This document shows, one piece after another, positions 1 through 8,035 of a DNA stretch of 17,598 bases; the stretch's first letter is position 1; each line of letters starts with the position of its first letter. Source of the stretch: Actinomycetota bacterium (lineage in GTDB: Bacteria > Actinomycetota > Humimicrobiia > Humimicrobiales > Humimicrobiaceae); NCBI GenBank assembly GCA_018894445.1, contig JAHIPJ010000006.1, positions 1-17,598 on the forward strand. The letters are read 5' to 3'. The notes under the pieces were generated by a model. That model was not told the DNA's origin and made no database searches. It saw nothing but the letters and a program-made list of their open reading frames with translations. Both the position numbers and the translations under genes were made by a program.

Positions 1-1
1 A

Positions 2-892
2 ATGTCAGATTTTAATAAAGATAAAGAAATTAAAGATTTAACCATAAGCACTGTAAGTTACAATAGTTTAAATTTTTTAAGGGAATGCCTGAATTCTATA
101 TTATCAAGCCCACCTGGAGTAGGGCATGAAATTATAGTTGTTGATAATGCCTCCGGTGACGGCACTGATGAATTTGTAAAAAGGAATTATCCAGAAATAA
201 TCTTAATCTCAAATAACAGGAATATTGGATTTGCCGCGGCTAATAATAGAGCTATAGAAAAGTCCCGTTCAAAATATGTGCTTCTGATAAATAGTGATTG
301 CATGGTTTACAAAAAGTCACTTGATAGTTTAGTGGAATTCATGGAAAAAAATCCTGAAGTTGGAATAGCGGGACCAAAAATAGTTAATAGTGATGGAACC
401 ATTCAGTTCTCCTGCAGAAGATTTCCTTCCGTATTCAATGCTGCTGCTCATACCATACTTACAAATATCTTTCCTGATAACCCTTTTTCAAAAAAATATA
501 AACTTGCTGACATCGGCAGGGATAATCCTTTTAAAGTCGACTGGGTTTCAGGGTCCTGTATGATTATAAGAAGAAAAGCTTTAGAAGATACAGGGATTCT
601 TGATGAAAATTATTTTATGTATGTTGAGGATTTGGATATTTGTTATAGGATGTGGCAAAAGAATTGGGAAGTGTATTACTATCCTGAAGCTGAAATAATG
701 CATCATATTGCAGGCAGCAGCGGCAGCGGGGAAATTAAAGCAAGTTTCAGAATGCAAAAAAGTGTATTTTATTTTTTCTGGAAAAATTATAGAAGGAGTT
801 GGAAAATTATTCTAATACCACTGCTGTTGCTGACTCTTGGGTTCAGATTGTTCCTTACTATTATAAAAAGTCCTTTTTCAGGACAAAGATAA
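2..892 (+). CDS. Family 2 glycosyltransferase, WbbL-like (possible rhamnosyltransferase)
   Basis: This 296-residue GT-A fold glycosyltransferase probably moves a sugar from a nucleotide donor to a lipid-linked or cell-wall glycan at the inner face of the membrane. The N-terminal strand and VVDNASGDGT (46-55) form the nucleotide-binding core. NIGFAAANN (74-82) follows, and NSD at 97-99 sits where the metal-binding DxD belongs. The acceptor-side ED pair is at 209-210 and HHIAGSS begins at 234. A hydrophobic stretch at about 269-288 is a likely C-terminal membrane anchor. The first base of the window precedes the ATG, so an upstream start cannot be excluded, but the N terminus looks natural. Next to gmd/rmd, D-rhamnose is a plausible donor sugar (inference). 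The family assignment is firm; donor and acceptor are unknown. Confidence 0.88.
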   Translation: MSDFNKDKEIKDLTISTVSYNSLNFLRECLNSILSSPPGVGHEIIVVDNASGDGTDEFVKRNYPEIILISNNRNIGFAAANNRAIEKSRSKYVLLINSDCMVYKKSLDSLVEFMEKNPEVGIAGPKIVNSDGTIQFSCRRFPSVFNAAAHTILTNIFPDNPFSKKYKLADIGRDNPFKVDWVSGSCMIIRRKALEDTGILDENYFMYVEDLDICYRMWQKNWEVYYYPEAEIMHHIAGSSGSGEIKASFRMQKSVFYFFWKNYRRSWKIILIPLLLLTLGFRLFLTIIKSPFSGQR

Positions 893-943
893 TGTGACTT
901 TATAGACATTTAATAGGGTTTAGGTTTTTTATATTTAAGATTT

Positions 944-949
944 TATACT
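944..949 (+). promoter_or_regulatory. Possible -10 element upstream of rmd
   Basis: TATACT lies about 45 bases before the TTG start of rmd, inside the longest gene-free gap (893-994). A poor -35 candidate (TTTAGG) lies 19 bases upstream, longer than ideal. The gap is otherwise AT-rich with no convincing terminator. In DNA this AT-rich, such hexamers arise often by chance, so this is only a candidate. Confidence 0.25.
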
Positions 950-994
950 AAAATAATCACTAAAGTAAAAATAGTTACGAGGGAGAATACGCTT

Positions 995-1954
995 TTGAGA
1001 ATTTTGATAACAGGCATTGCAGGATTTGCCGGCAGGCATCTTACAACATATCTGACAACGGAAGATAATCATGAAATTCTAGGAATTGACCTTAATTTTA
1101 AAAATTTTAATTCAGGTAATTCCTCTAGCAGAATAAAGCTGTTAGAAGCAGACTTAACCGATAGGCAAAGGATTTTCAGTATTATAAAAAAATTCAAACC
1201 GCAGCATGTCTATCATCTTGCAGCACAGAGCTCGGTTAGTTATTCATGGGAGAATCCTGTAGAAACTTTCAGGATTAATGTTTTTGGAGGAATAAATATC
1301 CTGGAGGGCCTTAAGATTTTTTGTCCCTGCTGCAGGATTCTTATGGTATGTACTGCTGAAGAATATGGAGAAATTGATAGTGAAGATAAAGCAATTGATG
1401 AAAATTTCAGGATTTATCCTCAAAATCCATATGCTATTAGTAAATCAGCTCTGGATTTTTTCTCTTCTGTTTATTATAGCGCATACAAACTCCCGGTATA
1501 TATAAGCAGGTCATTTAACCATATTGGCCCGGGCCAGTCAGAAAGATTTGTTACTTCAGATTTTGCCAGGCAGATAGCTCTGATAGAGAGTGGCAGTCAG
1601 GATCCGGTAATAAGTGTTGGCAATCTCCAGTCTCAGCGGGATTTTTTAGACGTGCGCGATGCAGTTAAAGCATACAATTATATAATAAATAAGGGAAGTG
1701 AGGGCCAGGTTTATAATGTTTGCTCAGGCAAAAAGCAGAAGATTTCAGATTTGCTTGATATTCTTATATCATTAAGCACAAGGTCAGATATTAAAGTGAA
1801 GATTGATAGGAGCAAGTTCAGAGCAATTGATGTTAAAATTATGTATGGAGATAACAGCAAATTAAAAGCCCGGACTGGCTGGGCTCCCGAGTATTCTATC
1901 AAAACATCACTTAAGGATATCCTCAATTACTGGAGGCAGAATGCTGGATTATAG
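995..1954 (+). CDS. rmd: GDP-4-dehydro-6-deoxy-D-mannose reductase (RMD-like SDR)
   Basis: This extended short-chain dehydrogenase of 319 residues is expected to reduce the 4-keto group of GDP-4-dehydro-6-deoxymannose to give GDP-D-rhamnose. The Rossmann glycine motif GIAGFAG is at 7-13, and the catalytic Tyr146 and Lys150 sit in YAISK, with Thr120 in TAEEYG as the likely third residue. SFNHIGPGQ (173-181) and RDFLDVRD (about 214-221) are typical of RMD proteins and separate it from plain UDP-glucose epimerases. The start is TTG, supported by a GAGGGAG ribosome binding site ending 9 bases upstream. The gmd gene two positions downstream makes the substrate, which strengthens the call. A related 4-epimerase/reductase (GDP-fucose or GDP-talose type) is the main alternative. 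Confidence 0.8.
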   Translation: MRILITGIAGFAGRHLTTYLTTEDNHEILGIDLNFKNFNSGNSSSRIKLLEADLTDRQRIFSIIKKFKPQHVYHLAAQSSVSYSWENPVETFRINVFGGINILEGLKIFCPCCRILMVCTAEEYGEIDSEDKAIDENFRIYPQNPYAISKSALDFFSSVYYSAYKLPVYISRSFNHIGPGQSERFVTSDFARQIALIESGSQDPVISVGNLQSQRDFLDVRDAVKAYNYIINKGSEGQVYNVCSGKKQKISDLLDILISLSTRSDIKVKIDRSKFRAIDVKIMYGDNSKLKARTGWAPEYSIKTSLKDILNYWRQNAGL

Positions 1955-1983
1955 GTCTAAATTAAAGGTGAAAAGGAGTTAGA

Positions 1984-3099
1984 TTGAAAGCAGTAATATT
2001 AGTTGGTGGAGAGGGAACAAGATTACGTCCAATTACCTTTTTAAATCCAAAACCAATGCTGCCGCTTATAAATAAGCCTTTCATGGAAAATTTTATTTTC
2101 TGGCTTAAATCTCACGGGATTAAAGATATAATCTTTTCTACCGGACACCTTCCGGAAAATTTTAAAAATTATTTTGGAGATGGCAGTAAGTTTGGATTAA
2201 AACTAACCTATGTTAAGGAAGAAAAACCGCTGGGTACATGCGGAGGAGTAAAAAATGTAGAGAAATATTTAGGCGGCGAACGTTTTATGGTATTCAATGG
2301 TGATATTCTTTCTTCACTGGATTTGACTGATATGATAGTTTTTCATAAGAGGAAAAAAGCAGATATAACTATATCACTGACTCCTGTTGAAGATCCTACA
2401 TCTTATGGACTGGTACCTATCGATAATGAGGGGAAGGTTAAGCAATTTCTGGAGAAGCCAAGCCAGGAAGAAATTACTACTAATTTAATTAATGCAGGGA
2501 TGTATATTATCGAACCATATGTGATGAAGTTAGCGCCGGAAGGTGAAAATTATTCTTTCGAAAGAGGACTTTTCCCCAGGGCTTTATGTGAAGGATATAA
2601 GATTTATGGATATGTTTCAGACTCCTACTGGCTGGATGTCGGAACTCCTCAAAAGTATCTGGAGGCTCATTATGATATTTTAAATAAGAAGGTAAATTTT
2701 AAATTTCCATATAAAGAGATGCTGGAAAATATATATATAGGAAAAGGTTCAAAGTATTTTAAAAATAATTTTGTCTCCGGGCCGATTGTTATTGGTGAGA
2801 GAACCGAGATAGAGAAGGGTGCTAAAATAATGCCGCTTACGGTAATTGGAAATGACTGTTTTGTCTCTAAAGGAACTGAAATTTCTGAAAGCATAATTTT
2901 TAACAATTGTAAAATTGAAAAGAATTGTCTTATAAAGAAATCTGTAATTTCAAATAATGTAGTGATTGGCCAGAATGTAAGTGTCGAAGGTTACTCTGTA
3001 ATTGGAGATAACAGTAAAATTGAAAAGAATAATGTTTTAAAGGATGGCATTAAGATTAATGTAAATTCCAATATCCCTGAGGGGCAAATTACTTTTTAA
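1984..3099 (+). CDS. Mannose-1-phosphate guanylyltransferase-like NDP-sugar pyrophosphorylase
   Basis: This cytosolic nucleotidyltransferase of 371 residues most likely joins mannose-1-phosphate and GTP to form GDP-mannose, the substrate of the gmd product encoded next. The signature GGEGTRLRP begins at residue 8 and continues to the sugar-phosphate-contacting KPM. FNGD (Asp107) supplies the metal-binding aspartate, and NAGMYIIEP and YWLDVGTP are typical of the family. The C-terminal third, from about residue 255, has the irregular isoleucine/valine-rich hexapeptide rhythm of a left-handed beta helix. The start is TTG, five bases after AAGGAG, in the short gap behind rmd. Its position between rmd and gmd argues for GDP-mannose. 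A glucose-1-phosphate thymidylyl- or uridylyltransferase is the alternative. A paralogue begins at 9114. Confidence 0.8.
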   Translation: MKAVILVGGEGTRLRPITFLNPKPMLPLINKPFMENFIFWLKSHGIKDIIFSTGHLPENFKNYFGDGSKFGLKLTYVKEEKPLGTCGGVKNVEKYLGGERFMVFNGDILSSLDLTDMIVFHKRKKADITISLTPVEDPTSYGLVPIDNEGKVKQFLEKPSQEEITTNLINAGMYIIEPYVMKLAPEGENYSFERGLFPRALCEGYKIYGYVSDSYWLDVGTPQKYLEAHYDILNKKVNFKFPYKEMLENIYIGKGSKYFKNNFVSGPIVIGERTEIEKGAKIMPLTVIGNDCFVSKGTEISESIIFNNCKIEKNCLIKKSVISNNVVIGQNVSVEGYSVIGDNSKIEKNNVLKDGIKINVNSNIPEGQITF

Positions 3100-3110
3100 A
3101 CTTTAATTTT

Positions 3111-3116
3111 TATAAT
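3111..3116 (+). promoter_or_regulatory. Possible -10 element upstream of gmd
   Basis: A perfect TATAAT lies 38 bases before the GTG start of gmd, in the 54-base gap after the first nucleotidyltransferase gene. No good -35 hexamer is visible 16-18 bases upstream. The surrounding gap is almost pure A/T, so chance occurrence is likely. If real, it would give gmd an internal promoter. Confidence 0.2.
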
Positions 3117-3153
3117 AAAATTCTTTTTAAAAATTTTAAGAGGGGAGATAATA

Positions 3154-4116
3154 GTGAGAGCACTTGTTACGGGAGTTACCGGTCAGGACGGCTCTTATCT
3201 GGCTGAGTTCTTACTGGACAAGGGGTATGAAGTTTATGGGATGGTAAGGCGGTCATCAGTTGAGAACTTTAACAGAATAGAGCATATAAGGGATAAGTTG
3301 AAATTTGTCCAGGCTGATCTATTGGACCAGTTATCTATAATAGATGCAATAAAAGAATCTAGACCTGATGAGATATATAACCTTGGTGCTATGTCATTTG
3401 TACCTATATCCTGGAAACAGCCAGTGCTCACCGGTGAATTTACAGGGTTGGGAGTAACCAGGATGCTGGAAGCGGCGAGACATATGAATAAGAATGTAAA
3501 ATTTTACCAGGCTTCCAGTTCGGAGATGTTTGGAAAAGTGAGAGAGATTCCCCAGAATGAGAAGACACCATTTTATCCCTGCAGTCCTTACGGAGTGGCA
3601 AAGGTTTACGGTCATTACATGACTGTAAATTATAGGGAGAGTTATGATATGTTTGCCTGTAGTGGTATACTTTTTAACCATGAATCCCCCAGACGGGGTC
3701 TGGAGTTTGTTACCAAGAAAGTGACTTATGGTGCAGCTAAAATAAAATTGGGGTTAGCAGATAGTCTCTATATGGGAAATTTAGATGCAAAAAGGGATTG
3801 GGGATATGCAAAAGATTATATTGAAGCAATGTGGTTGATGCTTCAACAGGATACCCCGGAAGATTATGTTATAAGTACAGGAGAGACACATTCAGTAAAG
3901 GAGTGGGTCGAGGCTTCTTTCCAGTGCCTGGATCTTGACTGGGGGAAGTATGTAAAAATTGATAAAAGTTTTATCCGGCCTGTTGATGTGGATCTTCTGG
4001 TGGGAGATTCTTCCAAAGCCGAAAAAAAGCTGGGGTGGAAAACAAAGGTTAATTTTAACGAGCTGGTAAAAATTATGGTTGAATATGATTATAATTATTT
4101 AAAAAAACAAATGTAA
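3154..4116 (+). CDS. gmd: GDP-mannose 4,6-dehydratase
   Basis: This 320-residue SDR enzyme converts GDP-mannose to GDP-4-dehydro-6-deoxymannose using bound NADP. The N terminus carries TGVTGQDG (6-13), the GMD form of the Rossmann motif. RRSS (32-35) is the NADP-selecting loop and QASSSEMFG (119-127) holds the catalytic Ser/Glu. SPYGVAK gives Tyr146 and Lys150, and NHESPRRG (175-182) and [10 protein letters not shown] are nearly diagnostic for GMD. The start is GTG with AGGGGAG six bases upstream. It lies between the GDP-mannose-forming enzyme and the phosphohexomutase and pairs with rmd upstream. One oddity is Cys143 where GMDs usually have Arg (PFYPRSPY). The family call is very secure. Confidence 0.95.
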   Translation: MRALVTGVTGQDGSYLAEFLLDKGYEVYGMVRRSSVENFNRIEHIRDKLKFVQADLLDQLSIIDAIKESRPDEIYNLGAMSFVPISWKQPVLTGEFTGLGVTRMLEAARHMNKNVKFYQASSSEMFGKVREIPQNEKTPFYPCSPYGVAKVYGHYMTVNYRESYDMFACSGILFNHESPRRGLEFVTKKVTYGAAKIKLGLADSLYMGNLDAKRDWGYAKDYIEAMWLMLQQDTPEDYVISTGETHSVKEWVEASFQCLDLDWGKYVKIDKSFIRPVDVDLLVGDSSKAEKKLGWKTKVNFNELVKIMVEYDYNYLKKQM

Positions 4117-4144
4117 TAATTGATTACTGGAGAAGTTATACTTA

Positions 4145-5590
4145 ATGGAAAAAACAATGATAAAATTCGGAACTGATGGCTGGAGAGATATAATAGCTGA
4201 CCAGTTCACTTTCGAAAAAGTAAAAGCCGTTTCCCAGGGGGTGAGCAATTACCTTAAGAAAAAAGTAGGAGACAGCCGGAAACCATGTGTGGTATTAGGA
4301 TATGATACCAGATTTCTTTCCGAGAGGTTCGCTCAAGCAGCTGCAGAGATCTTTAGACTGAACGATATTAACGTCTACTTTTCTGATAGGATTATTCCAA
4401 CACCTATTCTTTCTTATGCTGTGCTTGAAAGGAAAGCTGACCTGGGGATTATGATTACTGCAAGTCATAACCCTTATTATTACAATGGTTATAAAATTAA
4501 GGGCCCTTTTGGCGGCTCGGCTGCTATGGACATAATAATGAAGATTGAAGATGAAATCAGTGAAGTATTTAAAAATACTGCAAATTACAGGGATTTTTTA
4601 TATTCTAAGAGCACTAACGGCAACAATATTAAAAAAGTTGATTTTATATCCAGCTACCGGCAAAATATTCTCGGTCAGGTAAATAGGGATGTTATAAAAG
4701 GTTTTGACTTTGGTCTGCTGCTGGAGCCAATGTATGGAGCAGCACGGGGTATATATAGAAGCATTATCGAAACATTCAATCCTAAAAATCTTATGGAAAT
4801 ACATTCAGCTCTAAATCCGGCTTTTGGAGGTATAAACCCCGAGCCTATTGGAGATAATCTTGCTGAAGCTGTAAGTATCCTTAAGGATAAAAAATGTAAA
4901 TTGGCTATTTGTCTGGACGGCGACGGGGATAGAATTGCCGTCCTGGGAGAGAACGGAAATTATATTAGCTCACATCATATTTACGCTATAGTTTTATGGT
5001 ATTTAGCCACTAGAAAGAAAATGAAAGGTAAAGTGGTGAAGTCAGTAAATCTTTCCTCTATAGTGGATAAAATATGTTCAAAATATAATCTGGAGCTTAT
5101 CACCACTCCTGTAGGGTTCAAATACATAGCAGAGGAAATTTTAAAAGGTGGAGTCATTATAGGCGGTGAAGAAAGTGGAGGTCTCTGGGCAGGTGGAGAC
5201 TTGCCGGAAAGAGACGGGATGCTCATAGGCTTAAAACTTTTAGAAATAATATGCAGTACAGGTATGACCGTAAACCAGATATTAGAAGAAATTTATAATG
5301 AATTTGGATATTTTGTATTTGACCGGATTGATTATGAAATTGATTTGCGCAAGAAAGAAAGTTTAAAATCTCTTCTTGAAAAAGGTATCCCTGATATTTT
5401 AAAGAAAGCTGGTGCCGGAAGGGTTATTGTCATAGATGGATATAAATATATTATGGAAGATGGAAGCTGGGTTATGATAAGGCCATCGGGGACAGAAGCA
5501 GTTGTAAGAATATATACAGAAGGTGAAAGTGACAAAAAGGTAAAATATCTCCAGGAACTGGGAAAGAAAGTCATCAGTCACGTTTTTTGA
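4145..5590 (+). CDS. Phosphomannomutase/phosphoglucomutase (alpha-D-phosphohexomutase)
   Basis: This 481-residue phosphohexomutase interconverts hexose-6- and hexose-1-phosphates. The four family sites appear in order: TASHNP at 105-110 with phospho-Ser107, the metal loop DGDGDR at 258-263, the sugar-recognition GGEESGG at about 340-346, and the phosphate-binding RPSGTE at 446-451. GEESGG in the third loop fits PMM/PGM enzymes rather than GlmM. The first ATG is preferred, since GGAGAAG ends 9 bases before it; an in-frame ATG lies four codons later. It sits between gmd and the bifunctional isomerase, so mannose-6-P to mannose-1-P for GDP-mannose is its likely job here. Dual use on glucose phosphates is common in this family and cannot be excluded. 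Confidence 0.9.
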   Translation: MEKTMIKFGTDGWRDIIADQFTFEKVKAVSQGVSNYLKKKVGDSRKPCVVLGYDTRFLSERFAQAAAEIFRLNDINVYFSDRIIPTPILSYAVLERKADLGIMITASHNPYYYNGYKIKGPFGGSAAMDIIMKIEDEISEVFKNTANYRDFLYSKSTNGNNIKKVDFISSYRQNILGQVNRDVIKGFDFGLLLEPMYGAARGIYRSIIETFNPKNLMEIHSALNPAFGGINPEPIGDNLAEAVSILKDKKCKLAICLDGDGDRIAVLGENGNYISSHHIYAIVLWYLATRKKMKGKVVKSVNLSSIVDKICSKYNLELITTPVGFKYIAEEILKGGVIIGGEESGGLWAGGDLPERDGMLIGLKLLEIICSTGMTVNQILEEIYNEFGYFVFDRIDYEIDLRKKESLKSLLEKGIPDILKKAGAGRVIVIDGYKYIMEDGSWVMIRPSGTEAVVRIYTEGESDKKVKYLQELGKKVISHVF

Positions 5591-5648
5591 GAAGTAAGGA
5601 TGTTGCAGGAAATTAACATTTAAAGAAGATTAAGGAGATGTCTCGTAT

Positions 5649-6719
5649 ATGAATATTTTAGATGATCCGGGTAAAATAAAAGAAATTGATAAGGAAGGTA
5701 TGCTGGAAGTTGAAGAAAATTTTTACTTGCAGCTGCTGGAAGCAAAAAAAATTGTCCAGAAAACTGATTTAGAAAATATAAAAGGAAAAAAATTTAGCGG
5801 AGTTGCTTTTTTAGGGATGGGAGGATCAGGTTTTGCCGGTGATATTATCAAAGCTTTAATAAAAGATGATATTGATATACCTGTTGAGGTTGTAAAAGGA
5901 TATAATTTACCTTCTTTTGTAAAAAGTGGCTGGCTGGTAGTTCCGGTGAGTTATTCCGGAAATACTGAAGAGACAATCTCTGCAGCCAGCCAGGCATTGG
6001 ACCGGGGATGTGAAATTCTTACTGTTTGTTCCGGGGGCAAGCTGGAGAGTATTGCCAGAAGCAATAACAAAACAATAATAAAAATACCGTCAGGACTGCA
6101 GCCCAGAGGCGCTATCGGTTATTTATTTTTTCCACCTTATCTGGCTCTGGATCATCTTGATATTATAAACATACCTTCCGGAGATATTGAAGAGGCTCTG
6201 GATCTGGTAAAAGAAAAAGCCAGTCTTTACAACAGGGATGTTGTAAGTGATAAAAATTTTGCAAAGAAAATAGCCTTAAAAATTTCAGACAATTTGCCTA
6301 TAGTATACGGGACAGAAGGATTGCTATCGGCAGTTGCTTATAGGCTGAAGTGTGAATTTAATGAGAATTCAAAAACACCCTGCTGGTGGAATGAATTTCC
6401 AGAATTGAATCATAATGAAACTGTTGGCTGGGAAAGGCTTAAGGGAACCACCAGAAAATTCATACTTCTGGTTTTCAGGGAGAAGAATGAGGGAATAAGG
6501 ATAAAGACACGTATTGATGTGACTTTAAATCTTATCAGGGAAAATGTAAGTGAGGTTATAGAAATACCGGTAGAAGGAAAATCAAAACTGGCAAAAGCAT
6601 TATCGACGATGTATCTTGGAGATATAGCCAGTGTATATCTGGCACTTTTAGCTGGCATTGACCCAAGCCCGGTAGAAAAAATACAATCGCTGAAAGCTGA
6701 ACTTTCAAAATTAAATTAA
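5649..6719 (+). CDS. Bifunctional phosphoglucose/phosphomannose isomerase
   Basis: This 356-residue protein with two SIS domains interconverts fructose-6-P with glucose-6-P and mannose-6-P, feeding the GDP-mannose route. GMGGSG (56-61) and SYSGNTEET (101-109) form the sugar-phosphate binding site. Glu239 in FNEN and His255 in PELNHNE match the catalytic Glu and His of the archaeal PGI/PMI family, with the same 16-residue spacing as Glu203/His219 in the Pyrobaculum enzyme. AAGGAG lies 11 bases before the ATG. It follows the phosphohexomutase after 58 bases, consistent with one transcription unit. Some actinobacterial relatives in this position are degenerate, but here the catalytic residues are intact. 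Confidence 0.9.
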   Translation: MNILDDPGKIKEIDKEGMLEVEENFYLQLLEAKKIVQKTDLENIKGKKFSGVAFLGMGGSGFAGDIIKALIKDDIDIPVEVVKGYNLPSFVKSGWLVVPVSYSGNTEETISAASQALDRGCEILTVCSGGKLESIARSNNKTIIKIPSGLQPRGAIGYLFFPPYLALDHLDIINIPSGDIEEALDLVKEKASLYNRDVVSDKNFAKKIALKISDNLPIVYGTEGLLSAVAYRLKCEFNENSKTPCWWNEFPELNHNETVGWERLKGTTRKFILLVFREKNEGIRIKTRIDVTLNLIRENVSEVIEIPVEGKSKLAKALSTMYLGDIASVYLALLAGIDPSPVEKIQSLKAELSKLN

Positions 6720-6758
6720 AAAGCAAGTGAAATAAAAAAATTAGAAAGGAAAGTTTTA

Positions 6759-8015
6759 ATGGATTTTGATTTAAAAGACATCGGTCTAGCCGGAGAAGGT
6801 AAAAATAAAATAGAATGGGCTGCAAAAGAGATGCCGGTTCTAAGGGGGATCAGGGAAGATTTTTTAAAAAATAAGCCTCTTAAAAACCTGACTGTCGGGG
6901 CCTGCCTGCATGTTACTTCAGAAACAGCAAATCTTATGATTGCTTTAAAAGAAGGAGGGGCCAATGCGGCTTTATGTGCGTCCAATCCATTAAGCACTCA
7001 GGATGATGTAGCAGCTTCACTCGTTGAGGATTTTAAAATTAAGGTATTTGCCATAAAAGGTGAGGATAATAAGACATATTACAAGCATATAAACAGTGTT
7101 CTTGATATCAAACCCCAGGTTACTATGGATGATGGGGCAGACTTGATTTCAGCCATTCACAGCAGCAGAAAAGAGTTGCTGGGAGGAGTGTATGGCGGTA
7201 CGGAAGAGACGACAACAGGAGTGACAAGGCTTAAGAGCATGGAAAAAAATGGCGTACTTTTTTATCCAATCGTTGCCGTAAATGATGCCAAGACCAAGCA
7301 TTTTTTTGATAACCGGTATGGGACCGGGCAAAGTACTATTGACGGAATCTTGAGGGCAACCAACATCCTGCTTGCCGGTAAGAAGTTTGTTATTGTTGGT
7401 TACGGCTGGTGCGGAAGAGGAATAGCTACAAGAGCGAAAGGAATGGGTGCTTCTGTGATAATACTGGAGGTAGATCCCTTAAAGGCATTAGAAGCTAAAC
7501 TGGACGGATATGATGTAATGAGCTCCAGGGAAGCTGCAAAAGTGGGGGATATTTTTGTATCGGCTACCGGTAACAAAAATGTAATAGGCGAGGTAATTTT
7601 AACCAGTTGCAGGGATAATGTAATTTTAGCCAACTCCGGTCATTTTGATGCTGAGATTGATTTGAACTACCTCAAGACAAATAGCAAATCGAAAAGAAAG
7701 GTCAGACCTTTTGTTGAAGAATATCTTATGAAAGACGGAAGGAAGATATATGTTCTTGCTGAAGGAAGACTGGTGAATCTGAGCGCTGCTGAAGGTCATC
7801 CAGCCAGTGTTATGGATATGAGTTTTGCAAACCAGGCTTTAAGTGTAAAATATATCTTTGAAAATAGTAGCAGTCTTTTAAAGAAGGTTTATTCAGTCCC
7901 TGAAGAAATTGACAGGAAGATAGCAAAACTCAAACTGGAGAGCATGGGAGTGAAAATAGATAAATTAACACATGAGCAGGAGGAATATCTTAGTTCATGG
8001 GAAATTGGAACATAA
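6759..8015 (+). CDS. ahcY: S-adenosylhomocysteine hydrolase (adenosylhomocysteinase)
   Basis: This 418-residue cytosolic NAD-dependent enzyme splits S-adenosylhomocysteine to adenosine and homocysteine, removing the inhibitory product of SAM methyltransferases. TEETTTGV (148-155) and [11 protein letters not shown] (175-185) contain substrate- and NAD-contacting residues, and GYGWCGRG (214-221) is the NAD-binding loop. NSGHFDAE and [13 protein letters not shown] follow in family order. The length fits the short class. It ends in YLSSWEIGT and lacks the C-terminal KPDHYRY-type tail of proteobacterial and eukaryotic enzymes, as in Thermotoga-type hydrolases. GAAAGGA lies 8 bases before the ATG. 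The stop codon is 20 bases before the preferred mtnA start, suggesting co-transcription. No SAH riboswitch fits the 39-base leader. Confidence 0.95.
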   Translation: MDFDLKDIGLAGEGKNKIEWAAKEMPVLRGIREDFLKNKPLKNLTVGACLHVTSETANLMIALKEGGANAALCASNPLSTQDDVAASLVEDFKIKVFAIKGEDNKTYYKHINSVLDIKPQVTMDDGADLISAIHSSRKELLGGVYGGTEETTTGVTRLKSMEKNGVLFYPIVAVNDAKTKHFFDNRYGTGQSTIDGILRATNILLAGKKFVIVGYGWCGRGIATRAKGMGASVIILEVDPLKALEAKLDGYDVMSSREAAKVGDIFVSATGNKNVIGEVILTSCRDNVILANSGHFDAEIDLNYLKTNSKSKRKVRPFVEEYLMKDGRKIYVLAEGRLVNLSAAEGHPASVMDMSFANQALSVKYIFENSSSLLKKVYSVPEEIDRKIAKLKLESMGVKIDKLTHEQEEYLSSWEIGT

Positions 8016-8035
8016 GCCGCTGCCCTGGAGAGAGC

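Noticed and set aside
870..884. GTCC...GGAC hairpin at the end of the glycosyltransferase gene as a terminator
   Set aside because: The stem is only four bases, lies inside the coding sequence and is not followed by a run of T.
5600..5623. Seven-codon ORF with an AAGGA in front, between the phosphohexomutase and isomerase genes
   Set aside because: It is too short to separate from chance, with no hairpin or attenuator-like structure around it.
6720..6758. SAH or SAM riboswitch before ahcY
   Set aside because: The gap is only 39 bases, A-rich and without paired elements, too short for any known riboswitch of this kind.
7997..8035. Upstream ATG for mtnA overlapping ahcY
   Set aside because: The AGGAGG before it is 13 bases away, the extra 13 residues match nothing in the family, and the ATG at 8036 has a well-spaced GGAG and gives normal catalytic residue numbering.
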